Assembly: GCF_932526225.1 (NCBI RefSeq)
Contig: NC_064038.1
Span: 4,464,001 to 4,528,000, forward strand
DNA length: 64,000 nucleotides
Source: Nematostella vectensis
Lineage: Eukaryota > Cnidaria > Anthozoa > Actiniaria > Edwardsiidae
Direction: 5' to 3'
Shown: piece by piece, positions 22,401 through 34,800 of the stretch
Layout of the letters: each line of letters starts with the position of its first letter
Numbering within the stretch: position 1 is the first letter of the stretch
The notes under the pieces: generated by a model
Database searches by the model: none
What the model was told of the DNA's origin: nothing
The model's input: only the letters and a program-made list of their open reading frames with translations
Translations under genes and position numbers: made by a program

Positions 22401-25400
22401 GACGTCATCAAATTCTAGGTTGTGATAACGACTTCTTAGCATACCAAAAGTTATGGGTAGTGGCTATATGCCCGATAGAGGGGAAAGGCCTTCAATTGAC
22501 TAAATGCCCGCCTGTTTTCAATTTATTCAAATGACCCAGTAAATTTTCGACTAGTGAGTGCGAAGTTTTCTATATTTGTTGAGAAAGGGTAAGCAAATCT
22601 GAATATGGTTTTGAATGTTGTCCGTTGTATATGTAGACTATATAATTGTAATTTTAGTCTCACCATCTGCTACAATAGACTAACACGTCTTCGCGCGTAC
22701 TCCCGCTTCCGGTCTCCGCATCGCCCTGGATTCTAGTTTTAAGGTTAATTATTATCCAAAGGCTTTTCAAGTTAATATTATATGGGAAATGTACCAACGC
22801 ACTTTGTAATGCCTGACGCACTTTGTGATACCTGACGAACTTTGTAATAAACTAGAATTTCCGTTTGTGAAAGGTCTTACTTAGATTTTGGGTGTATTAC
22901 ATTTCTCAATAATCGCTACATTTTCCAAAACCTAAGAACACAAAGCATCTTAGATTGCGTGAATTTCAATGAAGTTTGCTTTTGTTGTTCTGAGCACAAA
23001 AATGTCATATGCACGTGCGTGACGGGACAAAGAAGAACAAACGCTAAAGGACGCGCTAAATGTCGAGGTAATAGTGTGCTGCACATGATGAAGAAATCAC
23101 TACATTACTATAGCAACACACCTATTCCCAAGAGACGCAAGCGTGAAAAAGACCCCGATATTTTTCTTTCTACATCTCAGCGAGCTGTGCGTGGCGTAAC
23201 CGACTAAGACAGGCCTGGGATCCTGGTTATTGCCTCCCCATTAATGCGCGGCTACCTCAGGTTCCTTTGTGTTGTACAGTTCGCTAGATAGCGGTGCTGG
23301 GGCCGAAATCTCCAGCTTAGCCGTAAAGCTTTATGCTGCCATACGGTGTTTCAGCGCATGTCTGGAAGTATGGTCTATTTTTTTTTTCATTTTACCTGAT
23401 CTGGACGAGGTTCGATTCTCGGCCATGTCCTTGATTTTTTTTTTTTACATTGTTAACTATTACTATCAGTACTTTTTAAGGCTTTATCATTTTTTAATGT
23501 CGTGTTCAGGCTCATTCCCTTTGAACGTCCCAAATGCGAACTTTTTCCTTACTAGGTATCTCCATCTTTCCTCCTCCCCTAGCATCCCTCGGCTCCCAGT
23601 TTCCATTTTCCCCTTCGCATTTGACTAGTACTTGGTCTTACCTCCTGATGATAACCCCTGTACTAGAACACACGTGAGGCTGCTTAACCTTTCAAAGAGC
23701 TCTATGAAATATTCTATTTCTTATTTACCGTCATTTATTATACATTTATGTGCATGTTTTTGAACTTTTGTTGTTTCATTACATTTTAACTCACTTCTTT
23801 CTCCACCAGCATGTACACCTTACCCCTTATCAGCCTTTTTGTTTTCCGGTCTATACCTCCCTACCCACTACCTCCTTCTTAATCTTCCCATTCACCCTAT
23901 ACGCCATGGTAAGAACAACTGCATCACTATCCCGGACACTCCTTATAGTCCAACTCCACTCACTGAAGCATTATCCCCACAATTTCCCTCCCGCCCTTTC
24001 CCCTGCCACCAACCTCTACCCGTATCACAACCATTTTCCCCCTTTTATGTCCCCCTTCTCCCCAGGTGCTATGGTACGAATACCCGCTCTTAACCAAAAA
24101 CTAATGATACTTCAGCCAATACCAGGATTTGCCCACAAGGCTGTGCCTTGTATGTAGTCTTAGAAGTTTACATCATAACACATACCACAGGGTAACCATA
24201 TGAAAAATGAGCCTTATTTGGAAATGGTGTAGAAGTTTTTCTTCGAACGCACACACAAGGAACAGCACACACAAGGGACAGCACACAAGGGACAGCACAC
24301 ACAAGGGACAGCACACACAAGGGACAGCACACACAAGGGACAGCACACACAAGGGACAGCACACACAAGGGACAGCACACAAGGGACAGCACACACAAGG
24401 GACAGCACACACAAGGGACAGCACACACAAGGGACAGCACACACAAGGGACAGCACACACAAGGGACAGCACACAAGGGACAGCACACACAAGGGACAGC
24501 ACACACAAGGGACAGCACACACAAGGGACAGCACACACAAGGGACAGCACACACAAGGGACAGCACACAAGGGACAGCACACACAAGGAACAGCACACAC
24601 AAGGAACAGCACACACAAGGGACAGCACACAAGGGACAGCACACACAAGGGACAGCACACACAAGGGACAGCAGACACAAGGGACAGCAGACACAAGGGA
24701 CAGCACACACAAGGGACAGCACACACAAGGGACAGCACACACAAGGGACAGTAGACACAAGGGACAGCAGACACAAGGGACAGCAGACACAAGGGACAGC
24801 ACACACAAGGGACAGCACACACAAGGGACAGCACACACAAGGGACAGCACACACAAGGGACAGCACACACAAGGGACAGCACACACAAGGGACAGCACAC
24901 ACAAGGGACAGCAGACACAAGGGACAGCAGACACGAGGGACAGCACACACAAGGGACAGCACACACAAGGGACAGCACACACAAGGGACAGCAGACACAA
25001 GGGACAGCAGACACAAGGGACAGCAGACACAAGGGACAGCACACACAAGGGACAGCACACACAAGGGACAGTAGACACAAGGGACAGCACACACAAGGGA
25101 CAGCACACACAAGGGACAGCACACACAAGGGACAGCACACACAAGGAACAGCACACACAAGGGACAGCACACAAGGGACAGCACACACAAGGGACAGCAG
25201 ACACAAGGGACAGCAGACACAAGGGACAGCAGACACAAGGGACAGCACACACAAGGGACAGCACACACAAGGGACAGCACACAAGGGACAGCACACACAA
25301 GGGACAGCACACACAAGGGACAGCACACACAAGGAACAGCACACACAAGGGACAGCACACAAGGGACAGCAGACACAAGGGACAGCACACACAAGGGACA

Positions 25401-28400
25401 GCACACACAAGGGACAGCACACACGAGGGACAGCACACACAAGGGACAGCACACACAAGGGACAGCACACAAGGGACAGCACACACAAGGGACAGCACAC
25501 ACAAGGGACAGCACACACAAGGGACAGCACACACAAGGGACAGCACACACGAGGGACAGCACACACAAGGGACAGCACACACAAGGGACAGCACACACAA
25601 GGGACAGCACACACGAGGGACAGCACACACAAGGGACAGCACACACAAGGGACAGCACACACAAGGGACAGCACACACAAGGGACAGCACACACAAGGGA
25701 CAGCACACACAAGGGACAGCACACACAAGGGACAGCACACACGAGGGACAGCACACACAAGGGACAGCACACACAAGGGACAGCACACACAAGGGACAGC
25801 ACACACGAGGGACAGCACACACAAGGGACAGCACACACAAGGGACAGCACACACAAGGGACAGCACACACAAGGGACAGCACACAAGGGACAGCACACAC
25901 AAGGGACAGCACACACAAGGGACAGCACACACAAGGGACAGCACACACAAGGGACAGCAGACACAAGGGACAGCAGACACAAGGGACAGCAGACACAAGG
26001 GACAGCAGACACAAGGGACAGTAGACACAAGGGACAGCACACACAAGGGACAGCACACACGAGGGACAGCACACACAAGGGACAGCACACACAAGGGACA
26101 GCACACACAAGGGACAGCACACACAAGGGACAGCACACACAAGGGACAGCACACACAAGGGACAGCACACACAAGGGACAGCACACAAGGGACAGCACAC
26201 ACAAGGGACAGCACACACAAGGGACAGCACACACAAGGGACAGCACACACGAGGGACAGCACACACAAGGGACAGCACACACGAGGGACAGCACACACAA
26301 GGGACAGCACACACAAGGGACAGCACACACAAGGGACAGCACACACAAGGGACAGCACACAAGGGACAGCACACACAAGGGACAGCACACACAAGGGACA
26401 GCACACACAAGAGACAGCACACACAAGGGACAGCACACACAAGGGACAGCACACACAAGGGACAGCACACAAGGGACAGCACACACAAGGGACAGCACAC
26501 ACAAGGGACAGCACACACAAGGGACAGCACACACAAGGGACAGCACACACAAGGGACAGCACACACAAGGGACAGCACACAAGGGACAGCACACACAAGG
26601 GACAGCACACACAAGGGACAGCACACACAAGGGACAGCACACAAGGGACAGCACACAAGGGACAGCACACACAAGGGACAGCACACACAAGGGACAGCAC
26701 ACACAAGGGACAGCACACACAAGGAACAGCACACAAGGGACTGCACACACAAGGAACAGCACACACAAGGGACAGCACACACAAGGGACAGCACACACAA
26801 GGGACAGCACACACAAGGGACAGCAGACACAAGGGACAGCAGACACAAGGGACAGCACACACAAGGGACAGCACACACAAGGGACAGCACACACAAGGGA
26901 CAGCACACACAAGGGACAGCACACACAAGGGACAGCACACACAAGGAACAGCACACAAGGGACAGCAGACACAAGGGACAGCACACACAAGGGACAGCAC
27001 ACACAAGGGACAGCACACACAAGGGACAGCACACACAAGGGACAGCACACACAAGGGACAGTAGACACAAGGGACAGCAGACACAAGGGACAGCAGACAC
27101 AAGGGACAGCACACACAAGGGACAGCACACACAAGGGACAGCACACACAAGGGACAGCACACACAAGGGACAGCACACACGAGGGACAGCACACACAAGG
27201 GACAGCACACACAAGGGACAGCACACACAAGGGACAGCACACACAAGGGACAGCACACACAAGGGACAGCACACACAAGGGACAGCACACACAAGGGACA
27301 GCACACACAAGGGACAGCACACACAAGGGACAGCACACACAAGGGACAGCAGACACAAGGGACAGCACACACAAGGGACAGCACACACAAGGGACAGCAG
27401 ACACAAGGGACAGCAGACACAAGGGACAGCAGACACAAGGGACAGCAGACACAAGGGACAGCACACACAAGGGACAGCACACACAAGGGACAGCACACAC
27501 AAGGGACAGCACACACAAGGGACAGTAGACACAAGGGACAGCAGACACAAGGGACAGCACACACAAGGGACAGCACACACAAGGGACAGCACACACAAGG
27601 GACAGCACACACAAGGGACAGCACACACAAGGGACAGTAGACACAAGGGACAGCAGACACAAGGGACAGCACACACAAGGGACAGCACACACAAGGGACA
27701 GCACACACAAGGGACAGCACACACAAGGGACAGCACACACAAGGGACAGCACACACAAGGGACAGTAGACACAAGGGACAGCAGACACAAGGGACAGCAG
27801 ACACAAGGGACAGCACACACAAGGGACAGCACACACAAGGGACAGCACACACAAGGGACAGCACACACAAGGGACAGCACACACAAGGGACAGCACACAC
27901 GAGGGACAGCACACACAAGGGACAGCACACACGAGGGACAGCACACACAAGGGACAGCACACACAAGGGACAGCACACACAAGGGACAGCACACACAAGG
28001 GACAGCACACAAGGGACAGCACACACAAGGGACAGCACACACAAGGGACAGCACACACAAGAGACAGCACACACAAGGGACAGCACACAAGGGACAGCAC
28101 ACACAAGGGACAGCACACACAAGGGACAGCACACACAAGGGACAGCACACACAAGGAACAGCACACAAGGGACTGCACACACAAGGAACAGCACACACAA
28201 GGGACAGCAGACACAAGGGACAGCAGACACAAGGGACAGCACACACAAGGGACAGCACACACAAGGGACAGCACACAAAAGGGACTGCACACACAAGGAA
28301 CAGCACACACAAGGGACAGCACACACAAGGGACAGCACACACAAGGGACAGCACACACAAGGGACAGCAGACACAAGGGACAGCAGACACAAGGGACAGC

Positions 28401-30371
28401 AGACACAAGGGACAGCAGACACAAGGGACAGCACACACAAGGGACAGCACACACAAGGGACAGCACACACAAGGGACAGCACACACAAGGGACAGCACAC
28501 ACAAGGGACAGCACACACAAGGGACAGCACACACAAGGGACAGCACACACAAGGGACAGCACACACAAGGGACAGCACACACAAGGGACAGCACACACAA
28601 GGGACAGCACACACAAGGGACAGCACACACAAGGGACAGCACACACAAGGGACAGCACACACAAGGGACAGCACACACAAGGGACAGCACACACAAGGGA
28701 CAGCAGACACAAGGAACAGCACACACTGTATCCTTGATGTCCAAGTGCATTCTTGTGTTCACATGGCAACCCCCCACTTGCAGGCCTACGTCTGGGAGCA
28801 GTGGCACACCTTGATAGAACCGTACGCAACTTTAGTTCCATATATGGTAGGCATAGGCAACCACGAGCAAGACCACACTAGCGGGGGGGCCAAGGACCCA
28901 TCAGGGGCACCTGGTGACGGTTTCCACCCCTGGTGGGGAGACTTTGGCGACGACTCTGGGGGAGAGTGTGGGGTGCCTATGTACCAGCGTTTTCGGATGC
29001 CTGATAATGGCAATGCTCTCTGGTGGTGAGTAAATCAAAATAAGCCTCCTATGGATATAGCCAACTCTCGCTATCGCACACCCTCGGGGCCGTAGACAGA
29101 CGCGTACCCTCCTAATCGTCAAATACCCTCGTGTGTGTCAACGGGAGAAGATGTAACATACTGGCAAACTGTTCCAGATGGGTGCAATACGCGGTTGTCC
29201 CTGAAGCGGGATGTTCGAGGGGTAGAGGCTACAATAGAGGACGCAGCCCTGGATTACTGTTATAAATGTGTCCTTTAAAAAGCCCCCATACCTCCTCCAC
29301 TTTCACGAGATAAATAAACGCTAATGATGATGGATGATGAATGATGATGGGGACATGTAATTCTTTTAGATATCTAATACAAACAGAGGTGTATTTCCGA
29401 GAATACTCTGTCTAGGACTCGCACACCACGCCCTTCCTGTTCGGTAGCACATCACGGTGATGTTGATGGTGGAATTGAGGGTGGGTGGGTAGGGGAGGGT
29501 AAAGGGGTGACCACCTGTCCAGGTCAAGCAATTTATTAAACTCTTTTTGTTCGTTCTTTAGGTACAGTTTTGATTACGGCAGCGTCCATTTTGTGATGAT
29601 GAGCACAGAGCACAACTTCACACGAGGATCTCCACAGTACGAGTGGCTGGAGCGGGACCTGAGAGGGGTGGACCGGAAGACCACGCCCTGGGTGATACTA
29701 GGGGGACATCGACCGATGTACACCAGCGAGATTAGCCCAGGTAACATAACAGATTGCAACCCTAGACCTATAAGCCTGTCTATAGACGAGATAATTTACG
29801 CCCATTCTGAGTTACTTGTAAGAAAATCTAGATAAATAATGAAGCATAATGACCCATTTTTTTCATTCATAATTTTCGATCAAAGTTTTGATACCGTGTC
29901 TTCTTTTGTGTGGTCATTAAGCCAAAGAGGACTAGCGAAAAGTTCTTGGCGTTTTCGACATTGATATAAAGATTTTAGGAGTGGGAGGAGGAAAATATAT
30001 CATGAATATTACTCATTCGGATCCTTTCCCAAGCTGACTACATCGTCTCCAAGGGAATGCAACACGCATTCGAAGATCTCCTCTCTGAGTACCACGTAGA
30101 TTTGGCCCTCTGGGGACACTATCACGCATACGAGAGGACGTGCCCCGTCTACAACCAAAAGTGCCAGGCGGGTGCTACAACTCATATAATTGTCGGAACT
30201 GCAGGATGGACTCTGGACCCGGATCGGTATTGGAAAATGGACTGGTCGATGTACCATGATAATGAGTTCGGTTATGGTCGCATTACGGTGCATAACAGCA
30301 CTGCTATGTACTGGGAATGGGTCAGGAACAGAGATAATGCTGTAGTCGATGTTGTATGGCTTACGAAGTAA
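19485..30371 (+). CDS. Purple acid phosphatase, plant PAP1/24/27-like, secreted
   Basis: Six exons join in phase: 19485-20055, 21602-21801, 22192-22392, 28784-29025, 29562-29740 and 30034-30371, giving 576 residues. Residues 1-24 are a signal peptide. A beta-sandwich (Fn3-like) N-terminal half carries [15 protein letters not shown] and [18 protein letters not shown], the last typical of the high-molecular-weight plant PAP1/24/27 group. All five metallophosphatase blocks are intact: GDMG (283-286), GDISY (316-320), GNHE (349-352), GGHRP (452-456) and GHYH (492-495). The metal-ligand Asp, Asp/Tyr, Asn, His, His and His residues are therefore all present, and an active di-metal phosphomonoesterase is expected. 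N-glycosylation sequons occur (NGT, NVS, NDS, NFT, NST). Exon 1 ends at a donor that is part of a small repeat, and intron 3 holds a 4.5-kb satellite. Substrate is unknown. Confidence 0.93.
20049..21060 (+). repeat. Degenerate ~60-100-bp repeats including the PAP exon-1 splice donor
   Basis: The sequence around the exon-1 donor, TACAG|GTGGGTTGCGTGACAG, recurs as AGTACAGTTGGGTTGCGTGAC at about 20111, 20210 and 21011. Each is followed by CAG(C)TNTAGTCATATGACACAT. The last copy is separated from the others by an inserted inverted-repeat element (20276-20966). The copies after the first carry GTTGGG in place of GTGGGT, which weakens them as donors. Confidence 0.75.
20276..20966. mobile_element. 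MITE family C, copy 1, in PAP intron 1
   Basis: The left terminus CTCGTACCCAGACG (20276-20289) and the right terminus CGACTGGGTACGAG (20953-20966) are inverted complements with one mismatch. The flanks share TTTGTACAC a few bases outside each end. A 119-codon frame inside has no recognisable transposase. A short copy with the same ends is at 57131-57280. Confidence 0.6.
22393..24250. other. First part of PAP intron 3
   Basis: 1.86 kb between exon 3 and the 14-bp array. It contains a CRE (TGACGTCA at about 22401), T-rich tracts at 23380-23450 and C-rich DNA at 23550-24070. The plus frames at 23269-24157 are low-complexity C/T-rich artefacts. Confidence 0.6.
24251..28728 (+). repeat. 14-bp satellite (CACACAAGGGACAG)n in PAP intron 3
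   Basis: About 4.48 kb and roughly 320 units of CACACAAGGGACAG. Shortened 12-bp units (CACAAGGGACAG) are common. Point variants such as CAGACACA, GTAGACAC, CACGAGGG and AAGGAACAG recur in ordered groups. The array contains no stop codon for 4.6 kb in any of the three minus-strand frames, so it produces very long artefactual reading frames of Cys/Val/Leu-rich sequence. It lies wholly between exon 3 (ends 22392) and exon 4 (starts 28784), ending only 56 bp before the acceptor. Confidence 0.98.
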
Positions 30372-31861
30372 AAGAGGAAACCCTCGAAGATCAAAACATT
30401 TACGTGATGAGGTATTCGATTACAAGTTTGAGAGCCCATTACTGGGCCGTGTCAATCCTTGGGGAGGGGGTACATTAAGAAAACTGAGGGAGGAGGCGCA
30501 ACTACGCCCCAGCTTGTTATTTTCCTATTATTGTATTTGTCTTGTTTTTAAAGGAATTTATTACTGGGTTGAGGGGGGGGGCACATTTTTTGGGCGCCGA
30601 TTTAGGGGGGGGGGGGTCATTTTTTGGGGGGACTGTCATTAAAGGGGAGGTAACATTTTTTTGGGCTCCGAAGTCCGGTTTTAATATAAATCAAGTGTGG
30701 GGGTGGGGGGAGGGGCACGATCCCAACCCTACCCTTGGCCCACCCTAATACGAACCTTTGCCATACTGTCCAATTCACAAGGGGCGTTCCAGGGTCCCAT
30801 AGCTATAAGGAATAGTAAGTTTGTCCCTCGTTAGGGAAGTGTCCTGGATATGAAACTGATTTTATCATGAACGGAATCCCTGGATTCTTATGGCTTAAAG
30901 GTTTACAATATTCAGATGAAAATGCTAAAATATGGTGCGTGCCCATGTGCTTACAAATAAGAGCACACGATTCACTAATGTCATGGCTGATAGAAAAATG
31001 TTATAATGATAAGCAATAACTGCAAAATTTGTTTCTTTTTTTTTTTGAAAATATAACTTATATATTAGTATGAATTGATTAAGAATTCTTCAAAGACTAT
31101 ACTTCTTAACATAGCTTTTTTATGTTTGGTTTGGCTGTGAAAGTTACGGCTTACAAAATGTTTCCGTTTTTGAAGCTCAAAACTGTTTTAAATGGACGAA
31201 TTGTGAAGGCATAGAATGATATCCTTTTGGCTAATGCACGTTCCACAAATGAGATCCAATCATTTAACACTAGATAAACTAGTCGAGATTACACATTATA
31301 GATGTGGCTAAACCAGAACGTAAAAGTGGCATCGAGATGTTCCTAACTTTAATAAACTCGTTTAATTAATCCGAACTCTGGTTAGTTCCGTTGCTTCGAG
31401 TCTTGAAATATTTGAGATTGTTGTTCGTCTGTTTATGAGAATCTTTAGCTTTCGTTCCTTTCGAAATAGATCTCGGGCTCAACTGAAATAAAAAAGGCAT
31501 GAAGTTAGAACTGAGCATGGGCGGGTCAAATAGTGTTTAAGGGGAGGAGGGCCACCCATTTTAAGCAGTTTTCTGGTAATTGATTAACACACGATCTTAA
31601 AATACATATTAGTGTACATATCTTTTATGGTAGACGCCCCCTTTTTAACGACATCACCCTAGTCTAGATCCTCCTCAACTTCGACTAGATATGTTTGGGG
31701 AAAGAGAACTCTTTGAAAGCGTATTTTTTTCATACCCGTAAAAGAATTGGATATTTGGTAGCTGGTAAGTATATTATGAGTATCGTTTAAATCTTCATTA
31801 ATGGACGCCTCTCGAAAACGGACAGCATAACTATACGGTCACCAAGTCCCGGATATACGGC
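30372..31861. other. Intergenic between PAP and the LRR/Ig gene; G-rich dispersed repeat
   Basis: At 30430-30720 the DNA is a chain of G-rich blocks (GGGGGAGGGGG-type) mixed with TGGGCGCC and GGGCTCCG segments. It resembles low-complexity transposon remains also seen near 120 and 40330. The rest is AT-rich. No gene recognised. The two genes converge here, so the 3' ends of both are expected in this interval. Confidence 0.5.
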
Positions 31862-34800
31862 CTAAATTCCATGAATAGGAACCACGTGACTATAATGATT
31901 GCGTGACAAACCTGGTACCCAGTCCATTTGCTCATCTCTCCGTGTCCTTTCTCTTTTATGAGGATGCCCACTCCCGCTTTCGTCCGATTGACCACTCGCA
32001 CTTCCGTCCGACTGGCCATCCCCGGACGCTTCGTGTTTTTTCTCAGTTATTGCCACCACAGCCAGGGTAGTAGGCCGGAGTTTACTAGAATGTAATGTGG
32101 GAGTCCTGTGGTAAATATAAGGCCTTGTTGTAGGCTGGTAACCAGACTCTTCTCCAGACTCATCGCTAGTTACAGGTTGTGTCGGTCTATTTTTCCAATA
32201 ATGCCGCGTGGACTTCCTGTGGGCTATTTTTGGCCGTGTTGTGGGCTGGAAACCAGACTCATCTCCAGACCCCTCCCCTGACTCTTGATCTATACGTTCT
32301 ACAGTAGCAGATCGAGTTGGTGTGTGTCTATGAGTCGTCTTCCTGTGCACACTTGGCCGCGTGGGAATCTCATCCCCAGATTCCTCTTGATCAATAGGTG
32401 GTTTTAACTTGTTAATTTCCGTCTTCTTCTCGCCATCTCCCGAAGAGCTTTTTCTGCCCGAACCCTCTCCGGAACTCTCTCCGAATTTAGACGTGCCAGA
32501 TCCTGAATTCTCGGTTCCTCCCAATCCATCACCCGAAGCTTCTCCGGAGACTTCAGGCTTTTGTTTGTCAATTACGACGGAGCCCGATCCCGACTCGGCA
32601 GAGCCCGAATTCCCGCCGGAGACATCTCCCGAGCCTTGTCCTGTCGGCAGTTTGCGCTTTTGTATTGGTTTAGCAGTTGGCTTATAATCTAAGGGCGGGA
32701 AACAAGAAAAGGCACAACATCTTACAAAAAGTTCCCCTTCAATAGCCCTATAGAAAAGCTTCACCAATGACGACAGCAAAGGCAAGGGATCGAGAAAGAA
32801 TGCTTTTATCATGGTAAGTAATCCAAATAAGTAACAATTAGCCGAGAATCGCCTTTTTGCTACAGCGGCGAACAAAGAGTTCGTTGCTTACAGCGCAAGC
32901 GTTTCCTTCCTTGAGATTTGTAAGCTTTGGGTTCAGGTGTTGGTCTGAAATCGTATTACACAGATGCATTTCACGCCTGTCTTTTCCAATTTTTCTCGAC
33001 CTTTACCTTACTTTGCTGTCGTCCTGCTCTTACTGTGATTTTAAGTAACCTGCAAACTCACCAACATAAATTCCAAGCGATACAATACTGCCAGTCAAAA
33101 TCCTTGAACTGTTTTCATTTCATTCCAGTTATTCTAATCGCAATGCGCTGACCAATAAATGGGTAATGCGTGCCGTTTTTTATTAATAGAAACTTGATTG
33201 GTTGACGTGATGAGCGTTTTTTCTTTAGTATTTTGGAAATCGTTGTCGAGGGTTTCCAGAAATACTCAGACTCTCGGGCACTGGGTCACGTGTTTACTGA
33301 CCTTCCTCGCATTGATCGCCGATCCTATGGAACCCTGTGGTACACTCGCATCGGTACGTCTTCGCACGACACACCCCTCCTCTGTTGCATCGACATTTGT
33401 CACCTAGGGGACAATAGCATCGAATAGCTGTCTTTTTGGAAGAGCGAGCGGTAAATATGTGATAATCTAAAAAGTCAGGATGGCGGCCAGCAAAAACGCT
33501 GTAATGAATTCCTGCAAGCTTACGTGGAAGTTCCTGACACGTTTTGGTCGGAGCTCCGTAGGCACGTCCGCACGCGTTGAAGTCTCGACTCAACTGATTT
33601 GATTGACAGATTTTTCGGAGCAAACCATCCCCCCCCCCCCTTTATAGTGCGCGTGTGTGTTTAAGGCTATAAAAAAGCGAAAAAATGATGGCGTTTAACC
33701 AAAAATGGTATGTAATGCCCTAGTAAGGAATTGACCAAGCGAGAAAACGAGGGTTTTCGAAACAAGATTAATAGGCCATTCCAGCATGCGCGCCCACTCG
33801 CCGGGAAACCTACCTCAGCTACCGTCATGCAACGCGCGCTTCGTTTGGTGCAAGCTTACAAAAGCGCGCGCAGCATTCTGGTAGTTGTGGTAGGTTTCTA
33901 TGGAAATGCGCGCGCAAACTTATAGATGGAATGGCCTATAGATAAAGTGTTGTTGGGTTCAATGATGTCCAAGCTTAGGTGTCTTTTGCACTTCTAAAGT
34001 GCTAGAAAATGTTATTTGTTTTCATAGAGTCATTAGCGTCTTTTCTTCTGCTTTTTATCTCTTTATCTATTAATCGCCTTTGTTATAATACAGATAGTAA
34101 CAACAACAAAACTTACTGATGTCGACATAGAGTGTTATCCTATGGATCGCTTTTCCGACTTCGTTCGCAGCCTCGCACGTATAAGAGCCCTCGTCATCTT
34201 CACTGGGGTCAAATATGATCAAGGACCCCTCCTTTGTAATAAAGTGCTTTTTCCCGTGGTACAGCAGAGCCCCTTCATTGGTGACCTGGTACTGCGAGTT
34301 ACTGGTGGACGAGCTTGTGATGAGGAGCCCGTCTCGCTTCCAGCTTATGGTCGGATTCGGGTAACCATCGGCGCTGCACTTAAATAAAACAGGTTTACCC
34401 GGCTCGTCTGCCTCAACTGGGACCGGTAACGTCTTGAACTTTGGACGAACTAAAAGTCAAGCGATAACATTAGTCTAGCCTGCGTTGAATGCTTCTCCGT
34501 GCGCATCTTCCAGCCTTATCCAGGGCGTTTTTACCCGGGGATTCGACCAGGTTTCCTGTGGTCGATAAGAGTTGTGCTCGTCCCAGACACCAAGCTGGCT
34601 CACGGTTAATCTCCAAGTACAGGAAACCCGATAAGAACGCCTGGGGCCTGGCTGAAATTCTTCCAAATGAACAACTTACCACCGATGTAGAGTTCAAGTG
34701 AAGCCGCGCCGAAGCCCGCTGCGTTCCTTGCGATGCACACATACTCCCCTACATCACGCAGTTTACTAACAGAAGCGATTTGCAGTGTGCCAAGAGGATT

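Noticed and set aside
23269..24157. Plus frames of 84-135 codons before the satellite
   Set aside because: C/T-rich low-complexity sequence inside PAP intron 3, with no domain or splice support.
24168..28841. Three overlapping minus-strand frames of more than 1,500 codons and a 605-codon plus frame
   Set aside because: They are translations of the 14-bp satellite; every minus frame is open because the unit has no stop there, and the interval is an intron of the phosphatase gene.
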